Numbered from the stretch's first letter, positions 24,577-33,630 are shown. The stretch: 44,984 bases of DNA from Nitrososphaerota archaeon (GCA_022564515.1 JADFLH010000005.1:1-44984); one strand, 5' to 3'. The notes: generated by a model not told the origin, from the sequence alone. A program made the numbers and translations.

Positions 24577-26433
24577 ATGAGGATAATAAGCAAAACTTAC
24601 ATACTCGTAGGCGTTCTTATCACGCTTGCAATAATCAACCTTTTACTGCTTTTCCAAATTCAACAGGTTGGAACAGATGAATCTTATTCAATTATTCGTG
24701 CAGGAGACTTGAAAGTAAATACTGAAACAATATCCAGTCTTTCTGCTTCTATAGCAAGCGGAAATGAACAAGATAAAGAGATTTTACAGCTGGAAATAAC
24801 AAACTTTGAACATGTTTTAAGTGTTTTAAAAAATGGCGGTACAATTAGAGGACAGGGTATTGTTACAATTCCTAAAACAATTTCTGCAGAATATGATAAT
24901 GTGTATAATTCTTGGAATTCGTATCAACTAAGTGCCAGCAATGTTGAAGGAACCTCAGTTTTTGATATAGTGGTTGTAAACGCATTAAATTACGTTCAAG
25001 ATAAAAACGGAGAGCTTATTCTTCTAACTGACTCTGTGAGTAAAGAGCTTGAAAGATTAGACAGAGACTATACTAGACATAAAGAAATTGCTTTGGATAT
25101 GAAGGAACATTCTAAAGATTTTGGTCGTCAAGCATTGTTAATTTCAATAGGAGAAGAGAAAGGAGTTAGAGAAGAGATAAAAAAATCCAGAATAGGTTAT
25201 GAAATTGATTTGAGAAAACTTGTTGGAGATTCTGTCTTAGGGCTACCTGCAATTGATGAAGAACATGTACCAGAAACATTAATCAATATTCCACGAGAAA
25301 ATTCAAACGCCTTGAGGCAATTGGAACCATTATGGGACACAATTCAGCTTAGACTAAAAACTTTGGAGGAAAATTCTTTACTTGCTCCTGAGTTTGAATC
25401 TGCAAGACTTGAATTATATTCACAAAAACTAATATTACAATCAAGTATTGATGATTTACTAGACTCTTGGAATGCAGAATTAAATAAAGACCAAAGTCAG
25501 CAACAGATCATAGTTCAGATTTTATTGGGAGTTGATATTTTTGTATTTTTTGTTGTTTTATACACCATAAGGCAATCATTGAGTCCACTGCAAATAATTA
25601 CAACTGGTTTATCACGTGTTAAAGAAGGCATGTACGGTGAAAAAATTGACTACAAAGCTGACAACGAAGTGGGAGATCTTGTAAATTCATTCAATATAAT
25701 GTCAGATACAATTAAACAAAAAGAACTAGAAGCTAAAAAAATGGATATCGCAAAAGATGAATTTCTGGCGATGATTACTCATGAACTTAAAACACCTCTT
25801 GTTCCAATTCAGGGCTATGCCGATCTTCTTTTGAGTGAGCATTTAGGAGAGCTTACTACTATACAAAAAGAAAGATTAACAATAATAAAAGACAGTGCCA
25901 CGTCTTTGTTAGATATAATTTCTGATCTTTTAGATGTACAAAAACTAGAACTTGGACAACTGAGATTGATGAAAGAAAATATTTCTATAAAAAAATCTAT
26001 CGAAAAAGCAATTGAATCTTTTAAACCCAAAGTTATTCAGGATGAAATCAAGCTTGCACTAAATTCACCAGACATCATTGTGACTCATGATCCTGAACGA
26101 ATTGCCCAAGTTATTTCAAATCTTATAAAAAATAGTATTACAGCTGTGAAACCAAAAACAGGTGTCATTCAAGTAAATGTTGAGGAACTACCAACAGAAG
26201 TTAAAATTTCTGTAAATGATAATGGGACAGGAATTCCGATTGATAAACGAAAAGATTTGTTCACAAAATTCTATCAGGTAGATACCACTCTAACAAGAGA
26301 AAGAGCAGGAAGTGGCCTTGGGCTCGCCATTTGTAAGGGAATTGTTAAAAATCATGGTGGAAAAATATGGGTCGAAAGTACTCCAAACGTAGGCTCAACA
26401 TTCATTTTCACTATACCTAAAACACTAACTTGA
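24577..26433 (+). CDS. Membrane sensor histidine kinase
   Basis: The 618-residue protein has TM1 (8-27), a large helical extracellular sensor (about 30-308) with NarX/PilJ-like segments such as LRQLEPLWDTIQLRL, TM2 (311-331) and a HAMP-like linker (332-385). HisKA follows, with the phospho-acceptor in MITHELKTPL (His402). The HATPase has N box ISNLIKNS, G1 DNGTGIPI and G2 GSGLGLAICKGIV. The sensor fold suggests small-ligand or membrane signals; the ligand is unknown. It is divergent from the HPt and CheY-like genes and lacks its own receiver, so those proteins are likely partners. Confidence 0.95.
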   Translation: MRIISKTYILVGVLITLAIINLLLLFQIQQVGTDESYSIIRAGDLKVNTETISSLSASIASGNEQDKEILQLEITNFEHVLSVLKNGGTIRGQGIVTIPKTISAEYDNVYNSWNSYQLSASNVEGTSVFDIVVVNALNYVQDKNGELILLTDSVSKELERLDRDYTRHKEIALDMKEHSKDFGRQALLISIGEEKGVREEIKKSRIGYEIDLRKLVGDSVLGLPAIDEEHVPETLINIPRENSNALRQLEPLWDTIQLRLKTLEENSLLAPEFESARLELYSQKLILQSSIDDLLDSWNAELNKDQSQQQIIVQILLGVDIFVFFVVLYTIRQSLSPLQIITTGLSRVKEGMYGEKIDYKADNEVGDLVNSFNIMSDTIKQKELEAKKMDIAKDEFLAMITHELKTPLVPIQGYADLLLSEHLGELTTIQKERLTIIKDSATSLLDIISDLLDVQKLELGQLRLMKENISIKKSIEKAIESFKPKVIQDEIKLALNSPDIIVTHDPERIAQVISNLIKNSITAVKPKTGVIQVNVEELPTEVKISVNDNGTGIPIDKRKDLFTKFYQVDTTLTRERAGSGLGLAICKGIVKNHGGKIWVESTPNVGSTFIFTIPKTLT

Positions 26434-26531
26434 CAAAATTCTGCTATCTTACTCAGCTCAAAGAAATCAAACTTCGTTAACTAAATTTTCTTACTCTGTT
26501 TAAAAAATTGTGTTTTTAATTATCATTTAAC

Positions 26532-26681
26532 ATGGATGAATTAAAGCCACTTAAGCACAAGACCAATGAAGAATTCTATCCTAACAGTACTGCCTATTTT
26601 GCATCATTGCGAAAAAAAGGAAAAACGGATGATGGTTTTGAAGATGAGTTCTTTTACATTATACCCTCCATTTCTGGCTGA
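26532..26681 (+). CDS. Small hypothetical protein (49 aa)
   Basis: An ATG frame encodes MDELKPLKHKTNEEFYPNST and continues to a C-terminal DDGFEDEFFYIIPSISG. The composition is protein-like, with charged and aromatic residues and an acidic stretch near the end. It is isolated between the kinase and tldD with about 100 nt before it. No family recognised. Confidence 0.5.
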   Translation: MDELKPLKHKTNEEFYPNSTAYFASLRKKGKTDDGFEDEFFYIIPSISG

Positions 26682-26752
26682 ATTTAAAAAAATCCTGTTT
26701 TTAGGGTAAAACTTTCACAAGATTTAGGAATGACAATAAATTATAGAATTTG

Positions 26753-28168
26753 ATGGAATTAGAAGAATTTGCTGATAAGGCAATTGTTTTTGCAGCAAAT
26801 GTGGGTTGCCAATATTGTGATGTTAGAACAGAAAAAATTTCAAAAAAAGGAATAGTGATTGAAAATAGTGAAATAGAATATCCTATTTCTAAAGAAGATG
26901 AAGGATTGGGAATCAGGATATTATATAATGGAGCTTGGGGTTTTTACTCCATTTCAAATCCATCATCATTAAAAATTGTCGAACAGGCCGTAAGCGACGC
27001 TGCAAAGACTGCGCGTTATTACGGCGAAAAAAAGAAAACAAAAGTCCGGCTGGTAGATATTCCAAAAAATATAGACAAAATAGATTATCCCGTATTGGAG
27101 GAACCACATCTAGATGAATTAGTAAAGATTGGTTTCGATTGTAATAAAATTATTCAAACGAAAAAAAGAATTTTTAAAGCTGTCACTAGTTTAAGTTATA
27201 CAACTGTTTCAAAGTATTTTGTAAACTCGGAAGGCTCGAAAATTTTTCAAAACCAGACAGATACCGTTGCTGATCTAGTTGCAACTGCTCATGAATCGGG
27301 TTTAACTCAATCAGTTAACATAACTGAAGGAGGAAGAGGGGGAATCGAAAAAATTACTAAGGAATGTGATATTTTTGAAACTGCCAACTTTATTTCAGAA
27401 AAAGCATCAGAATTAATTGATGCCAAACCAGTAAAAGAAAGCAACTCTACTGTAATATTAAATCCTGATTTTGTTTCCCTACTCACACATGAAATTCTTG
27501 GTCACCCTTCTGAAGCTGACAGAGTTCTTGGAAAAGAAATGGCGTGGGCAGGAGGAGCATGGTGGGCTGGAAAAATTGGAGAAAAAATTGGTTCAGATAG
27601 CCTCAATGTTTTTGATGACCCAACTTTGGAGGGAAGCCTGGGTTGGTATCATTATGATGATGAAGGTGTAAAATCATCTAGGACAAACCTAATCGAACAA
27701 GGAGTACTGACACGCCATCTGCAGAATCGTGAGACTGCAGAAATTTTTGATGATAAACCAAGCGCCAATATGAGAGCAACTTCATACAAATTCATGCCGT
27801 TGATTAGAATGGCATGCACTTGTATTGATAAAGGAGATTGGGAACCTCAAGAAATGATAAAAGAAGTCAAACAAGGCTTCTTGATTTCAAATATGAAAAT
27901 TCCGTCAATAGATATGAACAGACACAACTGGAGTATTTCATGTCAATTTGCTAATAAAATCGAAAATGGTGAAATTACCGATTTGCTTCGAGATGTAATT
28001 GTGCTCGGAAACGCTCCAGAATTTTTTAAATCAATTGATGCATGTGCAAATGATTTCACAGTTAGACCGATTACAAATTGTGGAAAGGGCGATCCTATGC
28101 AATCAATGATTATGGGAAATGGTGGTCCTTCTGTGAGAGGAATGGCTACAGTAAAGAGTGTTGAATAA
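26753..28168 (+). CDS. tldD: TldD family zinc metalloprotease
   Basis: The protein of about 471 residues has the TldD/PmbA fold and the metal site LTHEILGHPSEAD (HExxxH), the mark of the catalytic TldD subunit. Other family segments are GLGIRILYNGAWGFYS and the C-terminal GKGDPMQSMIMGNGGPSVR. TldD acts with TldE in proteolysis of unfolded or modified peptides; no tldE is visible here. TTG 26750 precedes ATG 26753; the ATG is preferred. It is followed 2 nt later by the uracil-DNA glycosylase gene. Confidence 0.94.
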   Translation: MELEEFADKAIVFAANVGCQYCDVRTEKISKKGIVIENSEIEYPISKEDEGLGIRILYNGAWGFYSISNPSSLKIVEQAVSDAAKTARYYGEKKKTKVRLVDIPKNIDKIDYPVLEEPHLDELVKIGFDCNKIIQTKKRIFKAVTSLSYTTVSKYFVNSEGSKIFQNQTDTVADLVATAHESGLTQSVNITEGGRGGIEKITKECDIFETANFISEKASELIDAKPVKESNSTVILNPDFVSLLTHEILGHPSEADRVLGKEMAWAGGAWWAGKIGEKIGSDSLNVFDDPTLEGSLGWYHYDDEGVKSSRTNLIEQGVLTRHLQNRETAEIFDDKPSANMRATSYKFMPLIRMACTCIDKGDWEPQEMIKEVKQGFLISNMKIPSIDMNRHNWSISCQFANKIENGEITDLLRDVIVLGNAPEFFKSIDACANDFTVRPITNCGKGDPMQSMIMGNGGPSVRGMATVKSVE

Positions 28169-28170
28169 CA

Positions 28171-28731
28171 ATGATTTCAAAAATTGAAAAAATAAGACAA
28201 CAAGTCATTGTCTGTAAAAAATGTGAACTCTGCAAATACCGAACAAATGCAGTTCCAGGAAAAGGAAATTTTAATGCAGATCTTTTTTTCATTGGAGAAG
28301 CTCCTGGAAGAAGTGAAGATAGGCTGGGAGAGCCATTTGTTGGTGTTGCAGGGAAAAAATTATCAATTGCCTTTGAGCATGCAGGAATTTCAAGAGATGA
28401 AGTGTACATCACAAATGTCGTAAAATGTAGACCTCCAAAAAACCGAGTTCCAAAAGAAGACGAAGAAAAAGCCTGTCAGAAATACCTCAAATCTGAAATC
28501 GACTTGATAAAACCTAAGATTATCTGCATTATGGGAAATACCGCTTATCGTTCCTTGCTTGGAGGAAACAACATTTTGAAAAATCGTGGTAAAATAATTA
28601 AGAAAAATGGAAATCTTTACTTTTTGTCAGTACATCCTGCAGCAATAATTTACAACCAAGCATTGATGAGTACCTTAAAAAAAGACATGAAATCGTTAGT
28701 AAAAACTCTGAATAGATTGAATGAGGGTTGA
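28171..28731 (+). CDS. udg: Uracil-DNA glycosylase, family 4 type
   Basis: The 186-residue protein has the Fe-S UDG layout: N-terminal CKKCELC (about 14-20), the active-site loop GEAPGRSEDRLGEPFVG, the second cysteine group (VVKCRPPKN and KACQKY), and the C-terminal VHPAAIIYN helix motif. It removes uracil, mainly from deaminated cytosine. The cysteines likely hold a 4Fe-4S cluster. Start ATG 2 nt after tldD; its stop overlaps the TTG start of the next glycosylase by 4 nt, so the three genes look like one operon. Confidence 0.93.
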   Translation: MISKIEKIRQQVIVCKKCELCKYRTNAVPGKGNFNADLFFIGEAPGRSEDRLGEPFVGVAGKKLSIAFEHAGISRDEVYITNVVKCRPPKNRVPKEDEEKACQKYLKSEIDLIKPKIICIMGNTAYRSLLGGNNILKNRGKIIKKNGNLYFLSVHPAAIIYNQALMSTLKKDMKSLVKTLNRLNEG

Positions 28732-29297
28732 AAAAGATGGGAATTATGCCTAGAAAATTTTATGCGAGAGGTACTGTCAAAGTAGCAAGAGAACTACTAG
28801 GAAAAAGTCTTGTTCGAAAGACTGGAAAAAAGACTATTTCTGGTATTATTACTGAAACTGAGGCATATAGATACAAAGATGATCCTGCAAGCCACGCATT
28901 TAGAGGAATGACTGAGAGAAACAAGGCCATGTTTGGTCAAGTCGGGCGAGCATACGTGTATTTCACTTATGGAATGTACTATTGCGTCAATGTTGTTGCA
29001 AAGGGTGAGAAACATGAAGCTGGTGCTGTTTTAATCCGAGCATTAATGCCAAAAAAAGGCATAGATATAATGATAAAAAATAGAAAAACCAACGAGATTT
29101 CCAATCTAACAAATGGACCTGGGAAACTTACGCAGGCTTTAGATATAAACAAAAAACAGTATGGTGTTGATTTAGCAAAGAAAAGTGAACTTTACATTGT
29201 AAATGGATTGGATTTCGGGAAAAAAATTATCACAGATAAAAGAGTTGGGATAAAAAATGGTGTTGATAAGCTCTGGAATTTTAAAATAGAAGTTTAA
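28728..29297 (+). CDS. 3-methyladenine (alkyladenine) DNA glycosylase, AAG/MPG family
   Basis: The 189-residue protein matches the AAG family: YARGTVKVARELLGKSLVR at the start, ITETEAY with the catalytic Glu, then HAFRGMTERNKAMFG, the VYFTYGMYYCVNVV intercalation region and NGPGKLTQAL. It excises alkylated and deaminated purines. The family is common in eukaryotes and bacteria but patchy in archaea. The TTG start overlaps the UDG stop, coupling two base-excision enzymes for uracil and purine damage. Confidence 0.93.
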   Translation: MKKMGIMPRKFYARGTVKVARELLGKSLVRKTGKKTISGIITETEAYRYKDDPASHAFRGMTERNKAMFGQVGRAYVYFTYGMYYCVNVVAKGEKHEAGAVLIRALMPKKGIDIMIKNRKTNEISNLTNGPGKLTQALDINKKQYGVDLAKKSELYIVNGLDFGKKIITDKRVGIKNGVDKLWNFKIEV

Positions 29298-29938
29298 GAA
29301 TTTGAATTGTTTTCATCATCATCATCATCGAGTGTCCAAGGAGCAAATCTTCCAAGAACTTGAGCCCAATCAAGTCTAAACATAAGAATAATAATTACAG
29401 TTAGCGCTACGCCAAAAACTATTACTCCAGCGTAAATTGCAGTTGGATCTTCAACTTGTTCTAGGAGTGGTTCCACTGCATCGCCAAAGAAATGTGAAAT
29501 AATCACAATTATGTAGCTTAAAACTATTTTTCCAGTCAAAGTTGCAACAAAGAATTTTTTTGGGTTGTATTTTGCCAAACCCAATGGTATGTAAACTAAA
29601 TCATCTGGAATTGGAGTAGCAGCGGCAATAAAAGCAGCACTGGCACCATATCTCTTTACTAGACGCTGAAAAGGCATCATTCTTTTTTTGGTTGTTTTTG
29701 TAATTATTCGCCTTCCAGTGTAGCTTATATAGAAAATTATCTGCTTTGCAGCTGTTGCTGTAATTGCTGCAAGAAGAGCCAATATGTGAATGTTATATTG
29801 ATCGCCAACTGCCATGGTTGCAAGTAGGATAAATGATGGAATTGGAACGAATGGGATTAGAGAACCAAAAAAGCTGACAAGACTTAGAAATGGATACCCA
29901 ACTACAGGTGCAAAAGGAAACAGATCAGTAAAATCCAC
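29294..29938 (-). CDS. DedA/VTT-domain membrane protein
   Basis: The 214-residue protein has four to five hydrophobic segments and the VTT (SNARE-associated) features: LVSFFGSLIPFVPIPSFI near the N-terminus and a FIAAATPIPDDLVYIPLG re-entrant segment. The acidic tail is DDDDDEN. DedA proteins are lipid scramblases or flippases or are linked to membrane homeostasis; here the role is inferred. A copy of the dispersed repeat lies directly upstream of its promoter region. Converges with the alkyladenine glycosylase gene, overlapping by 4 nt. Confidence 0.9.
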   Translation of the reverse strand: MDFTDLFPFAPVVGYPFLSLVSFFGSLIPFVPIPSFILLATMAVGDQYNIHILALLAAITATAAKQIIFYISYTGRRIITKTTKKRMMPFQRLVKRYGASAAFIAAATPIPDDLVYIPLGLAKYNPKKFFVATLTGKIVLSYIIVIISHFFGDAVEPLLEQVEDPTAIYAGVIVFGVALTVIIILMFRLDWAQVLGRFAPWTLDDDDDENNSNS

Positions 29939-29974
29939 AAATCAATCATTTTCCACGCATTATTTAACTATAAA

Positions 29975-30000
29975 TTAACATTTGATATGAACTGGTAATC
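29975..30000 (-). repeat. Dispersed 26-bp repeat, copy A
   Basis: On the minus strand it begins GATTACCAGTTCATATCAAA and ends TGTTAA. It lies about 37 nt upstream of the DedA start and immediately before an ATTTATAG promoter element. It matches copy B at 22 of 26 positions. Confidence 0.7.
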
Positions 30001-30101
30001 AACAGTTTTAACGAAATGCTAAAATAATATCCCCACTACACGTTTTACCCCGTGTTTTAGGATTTTTTGGTTTTACCTTTTAGATAATTTCTATGATTTT
30101 A

Positions 30102-30293
30102 CTATTCTAAAGACTTTAGAAGATATTTGTCTTCTGGCAGGTATTTCTCAATAATGGTTTTGAGATATGACTTGTCTGAACCAAAAAGTTTTTTATTTTT
30201 TCTGAGATCATATAAGATTCGCATTAAAATCTCCTTATCCCCTTTGTCATTCTGTATTAGTCCTATGATGGACTTCATGAGATCCTCACTCAT
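30102..30293 (-). CDS. Small hypothetical protein (63 aa)
   Basis: The 63-residue protein starts MSEDLMKSIIGLIQNDKGDK and is helical and charged, with DLRKNKKLFGSDKSYLKTI in the second half. No cysteines or membrane segment. It is single, in the minus-strand run with the DedA gene. Composition and the ATG start support a real gene but no family is recognised. Confidence 0.55.
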   Translation of the reverse strand: MSEDLMKSIIGLIQNDKGDKEILMRILYDLRKNKKLFGSDKSYLKTIIEKYLPEDKYLLKSLE

Positions 30294-30467
30294 ATGATTG
30301 TAAAGGAAGTAGTAATCAAAATTTCTTTCTTAAAAATAAAATTTCTGTGATGGGTAATCATAGTACGATTTGATAATCTATACAGGATTACCTAAAAAAG
30401 ACTCAATTATTTTTTCATATTGTTTGACTCTAGGAAATTTATAGAATCAAAGCATTTGGATTAATAA

Positions 30468-31217
30468 TTGCCTGAAGATAGCGACAAAACCCTTCCTAAA
30501 GACTCTGATTCAGATTACAGTCTGCCGGGTCGTTTTGAGGAGGGTAATTCAGAGTATTTTGATGCAGAGTCTATCAAGTCTAAACCAAAAAACAGGGTAA
30601 TTTTGGTAATTGCAGTAGCTTTTGTGATTGTCTCGTCTGGATTTTTTTCATACTATTTTATGAACCAAAACGAGATTGATTCACGGATAGTTCAAAATAC
30701 CATCAATGTAGATCCTGAAAAAAAATTGGTAAACCAGTATGGTGTGGGTGAATATGGAAGTGATCATGAGCATGCTGCAATTGCAGTTTTTGTGGATGGT
30801 GAGCAGCTAAACTTTGGCCTGCTGCAGTTTCAGCTTTCAAGTAGATACATCCACTTTGAGAATCATAACCCGTACCTCATTCACAAGCATGCAACTGGTG
30901 TTCCATTGGAGATGCTATTTGCATCATTTGGAATGAAGATTACACCGGACTGTATAATATTGAATCATGATGAATCTGCGGACATCAAACCTGGCAGGTT
31001 CTGTACTGGACAAGACCAATCTTTGGTGTTTTATGTTAATGGAGAGGAATACTATTCTGACATATCTCAGTATGTGTTTAAACACAATGACCGAATACTA
31101 GTATCCTTTGGCGATACTGAATCAATCTCAAAACATCTTGCATATTTGGAATCTTTGAAAATCTATGATATTCCAAAAAAGACTCCACAATATTCTGGAA
31201 ATGATATCTCTGTCTGA
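30468..31217 (+). CDS. Single-pass membrane protein with extracellular domain
   Basis: The 249-residue protein has an acidic cytoplasmic N-terminus (about 1-42), one transmembrane helix (about 44-64, VILVIAVAFVIVSSGFFSYYF) and an extracellular domain of about 185 residues. That domain has HEHAAIAVFVDGEQLNF, YIHFENHN, LIHKHATGVPLEMLF and two cysteines likely paired. Similar domains are fused to thioredoxin-like modules in related archaea, from memory. The histidine-rich patches could bind metal. TTG start with TTTATAG about 30 nt upstream. Confidence 0.65.
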   Translation: MPEDSDKTLPKDSDSDYSLPGRFEEGNSEYFDAESIKSKPKNRVILVIAVAFVIVSSGFFSYYFMNQNEIDSRIVQNTINVDPEKKLVNQYGVGEYGSDHEHAAIAVFVDGEQLNFGLLQFQLSSRYIHFENHNPYLIHKHATGVPLEMLFASFGMKITPDCIILNHDESADIKPGRFCTGQDQSLVFYVNGEEYYSDISQYVFKHNDRILVSFGDTESISKHLAYLESLKIYDIPKKTPQYSGNDISV

Positions 31218-31289
31218 CTCCAAAACTAGATCTTTTTACTCTTTGCCTTTTTACTCTGTCGATGAATTCGTTAGGACTCTGAGACATTT

Positions 31290-32003
31290 TTAATCTTGAG
31301 ATTTTTTTGTAATTTCTATTATGGTATGCACATTTCCACCAAATCCAGTTGGTTGTGGCCTTATGATAAATTCATCAACAGCTAATCCATAATTTAACAA
31401 AAATCTCTTTACTTGTTTTACAGATATGTCATTATAATAACATCCATCTTCATCTCTCCAATTCATATTGTGATGTTCAAGTTCTGGATGGTACCCACGG
31501 CATGAATGAATATACGCATATTTTTTACAACATTTCAATAATACATTTAGGAAAAGTTCAATGTCGTATACACAATCAATTACTCCATGAGCATAAACTA
31601 AATCATACTTTGTAGGGAGGTTTCTCTTCAAAAACTCATTTTTAAGATCCATCTTTAAAAAATCACCCGCAAAAAAATCAAATAGAGAATTTTTTTTACA
31701 GTACTCTATTACTGGCTCAGAAATATCAGTTCCAACATATTTTTTTCCTTTGAACATTTCTGGAAATTTAAATGGATAATAGGCTGCACCACAACCTAAA
31801 TCTAATACAGTCTTAATGTCGTATGTTCTTTCTTGAAAATATTCTTGAAAATTTTTGTGAAGTAAAGGTAATTTGTTCCATAGATCATAATACCAATCAA
31901 GTGGTTTTTCTTGCCAAACTTTCCCAAAGTCTGCTTCACCAATCATAAACTTCATTTTTGAGTATAGTGATGAATTTTTAACATAAAGTTTTGGATTGAA
32001 CAT
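31290..32003 (-). CDS. Class I SAM-dependent methyltransferase
   Basis: The 237-residue protein has motif I VLDLGCGAAYYP, motif II YVGTDIS, and the acidic-loop FFAGDFLKMDL. YDLVYAHGVIDCVYDIE takes the place of the post-I region. An aromatic- and charge-rich N-terminal segment (about 1-55) likely forms a lid. Substrate unknown; no neighbouring pathway suggests one. The ATG at 32003 is preceded by an AT-rich promoter. Confidence 0.85.
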   Translation of the reverse strand: MFNPKLYVKNSSLYSKMKFMIGEADFGKVWQEKPLDWYYDLWNKLPLLHKNFQEYFQERTYDIKTVLDLGCGAAYYPFKFPEMFKGKKYVGTDISEPVIEYCKKNSLFDFFAGDFLKMDLKNEFLKRNLPTKYDLVYAHGVIDCVYDIELFLNVLLKCCKKYAYIHSCRGYHPELEHHNMNWRDEDGCYYNDISVKQVKRFLLNYGLAVDEFIIRPQPTGFGGNVHTIIEITKKSQD

Positions 32004-32286
32004 GATTTTTTTGATATTTATTTAATATATTAAATCGTTATGACATTTTTCAACCTTTTCTACAACACAATGATATCTATCCTAATTTTTTAAAACAATC
32101 TTTGAATCTTTGACCTTAACAGAAAAGCCGTAGCCTTTGAGAAATTAAATGTCCAATTAGATCAATTACTTAGATTTGTGGCGAAAATTAAGTAACGGAA
32201 TTAGATATATTACTATAAAAAATTCTGATAATAATAATCAAAACTCCATAATCATTAAAATAGAATATTTTGTCACATAACTCAAA

Positions 32287-32661
32287 TTGATAAAAAAAGA
32301 TAATCAAGAAATCTGCAGAGCTATTGCAAAGATTAGCCAATACATTAGATTTGTAGCTGTAATTGGAAATGGAGGAGAACTTTTGGCCCATTACAGAAGG
32401 CCGGATCTTAAGCCATTACTTGATGCAAAGGACACACGATACCAATTTTCCCACATTGCTATCAAAACTGATATGGAAGCATTTTTTGACAAAAGACTTG
32501 GTCCAGTAGAGTTTGGGTGGGAAGAAAGAAAAAAAGTTCAGACAATTTCATTTGCGCTAAAGAGAAATCGAGTATGGGTTTCAATTGATAAAAAAGTTGT
32601 AAGGACAGAAATTCTTAGAATAATTGATTCATGTTTGCCCATAATGAAACACCATTCTTAA
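32287..32661 (+). CDS. Thaumarchaeal small sensor-like protein, paralogue 1 (DUF6659-like)
   Basis: The 124-residue mixed alpha/beta protein has IRFVAVIGNGGELLAHYRRP, then an alternating helix-strand body with LGPVEFGWEER and a final helix RTEILRIIDSCLPI. The same order of elements appears in the proteins at 33631-33984 and 37659-38090. The profilin/roadblock-like beta core with the G-G turn suggests a small ligand- or protein-binding domain; the DUF number is from memory. It is followed 6 nt later by the exported repeat protein, so co-transcribed. TTG start. Confidence 0.65.
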   Translation: MIKKDNQEICRAIAKISQYIRFVAVIGNGGELLAHYRRPDLKPLLDAKDTRYQFSHIAIKTDMEAFFDKRLGPVEFGWEERKKVQTISFALKRNRVWVSIDKKVVRTEILRIIDSCLPIMKHHS

Positions 32662-32667
32662 AGCTAC

Positions 32668-33543
32668 ATGAAAGAAAATTCCATATTCATTGTTGTGATT
32701 ATTCTTTTACTTTTATCAATTGGTTTTGTCCAAGCTTATGGCCCAGTCTTATATGATCTAGATCTAATAGAGTTAAGCGTATTGGAAACAAATGTCATTC
32801 CGATTGAGGAATGGGTACATGGTCCGCTTGATTATTCAGATATTTTGAAAGTAAAATTCATGATAACAAACAAAGGAGTTGAGCACTATTTTTTACATAA
32901 GAATATGTTTCGAATTGATGTCTTTAAGATCATTGAGGATGAGAGAGGCGAGGATTCAAAAAAAATACCTATAACCAATTATTATCCACAGTATTTGGAA
33001 AATTTCAAACACAGATTTCAGGATATTGAATTAGGTAACAACTTTGATGATTGTGTGTTCATACGTCATGGAATTCCTATCAATGGTTCAAAAATTCTTA
33101 CAGTTTGTTTTGATGTCCTACGAAAATGGGAGGGAGAAGCATTGAAAATCGATGTATCAAAACAATATTATCTGGTTTTAATGGATTCCAGATATTCAAC
33201 CTCCTGTCCTAACTGCAAGGAGATTTTAATACCAACTGATTCTGAACCAGTTGTAGAGCACGCTCAAAAAATTACAAAGATACCTGAATGGGTCAAACGA
33301 GTCGTTAAATTTTGGATAGCAGACCAAGTTGATGATTCTAGTTTTGTTCAAATCATAGAATATCTAGTGCAAAATGAGGTAATATCAATACCCTATGCAG
33401 AAGCATCAGAGGGAGAATCTGTAGATGAAATTCCGAGATGGATTAAGAAGAGCGTCGAGTTTTGGGTAAATGAAAAAATCTCAGATGATGAGCTTACTAC
33501 ATCCCTTGAATGGTTAATCAACAATGGAATAATTCGAGGTTAA
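32668..33543 (+). CDS. Exported protein with two C-terminal PEWVK-type repeats
   Basis: The 291-residue protein has a signal peptide (about 1-24: FIVVIILLLLSIGFVQA). An Ig-like middle region (about 40-180) has CPNC. Two related repeats follow from about 205: IPEWVKRVVKFWIADQVDD and IPRWIKKSVEFWVNEKISDD, each followed by a LEYL/LEWL helix. This repeat is common at the C-terminus of thaumarchaeal exported proteins. Its likely role is attachment or protein contact outside the cell. Same operon as the preceding gene. Confidence 0.75.
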   Translation: MKENSIFIVVIILLLLSIGFVQAYGPVLYDLDLIELSVLETNVIPIEEWVHGPLDYSDILKVKFMITNKGVEHYFLHKNMFRIDVFKIIEDERGEDSKKIPITNYYPQYLENFKHRFQDIELGNNFDDCVFIRHGIPINGSKILTVCFDVLRKWEGEALKIDVSKQYYLVLMDSRYSTSCPNCKEILIPTDSEPVVEHAQKITKIPEWVKRVVKFWIADQVDDSSFVQIIEYLVQNEVISIPYAEASEGESVDEIPRWIKKSVEFWVNEKISDDELTTSLEWLINNGIIRG

Positions 33544-33565
33544 CATTTGATGTGAATTGTAAATC
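33540..33565 (-). repeat. Dispersed 26-bp repeat, copy B
   Basis: On the minus strand it begins GATTTACAATTCACATCAAA and ends TGTTAA. It starts at the stop codon of the exported protein gene and reads away from the next gene's TATA box at 33600. Confidence 0.7.
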
Positions 33566-33599
33566 AGAATTAGTCATTCAGTTACCATTTTTTATTGTA

Positions 33600-33607
33600 T
33601 TTATATG
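33600..33607 (+). promoter_or_regulatory. TATA box of the second DUF6659-like gene
   Basis: TTTATATG is 27 nt upstream of ATG 33631. A longer frame from TTG 33595 would start inside the TATA box, so the shorter start is preferred. Confidence 0.55.
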
Positions 33608-33630
33608 AGGTTAAATCCGAGAAATGGACT

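Noticed and set aside
33595-33630. Longer start (TTG 33595) for the second DUF6659-like gene
   Set aside because: It begins 5 nt before, and reads through, the TATA box that is correctly placed for ATG 33631.
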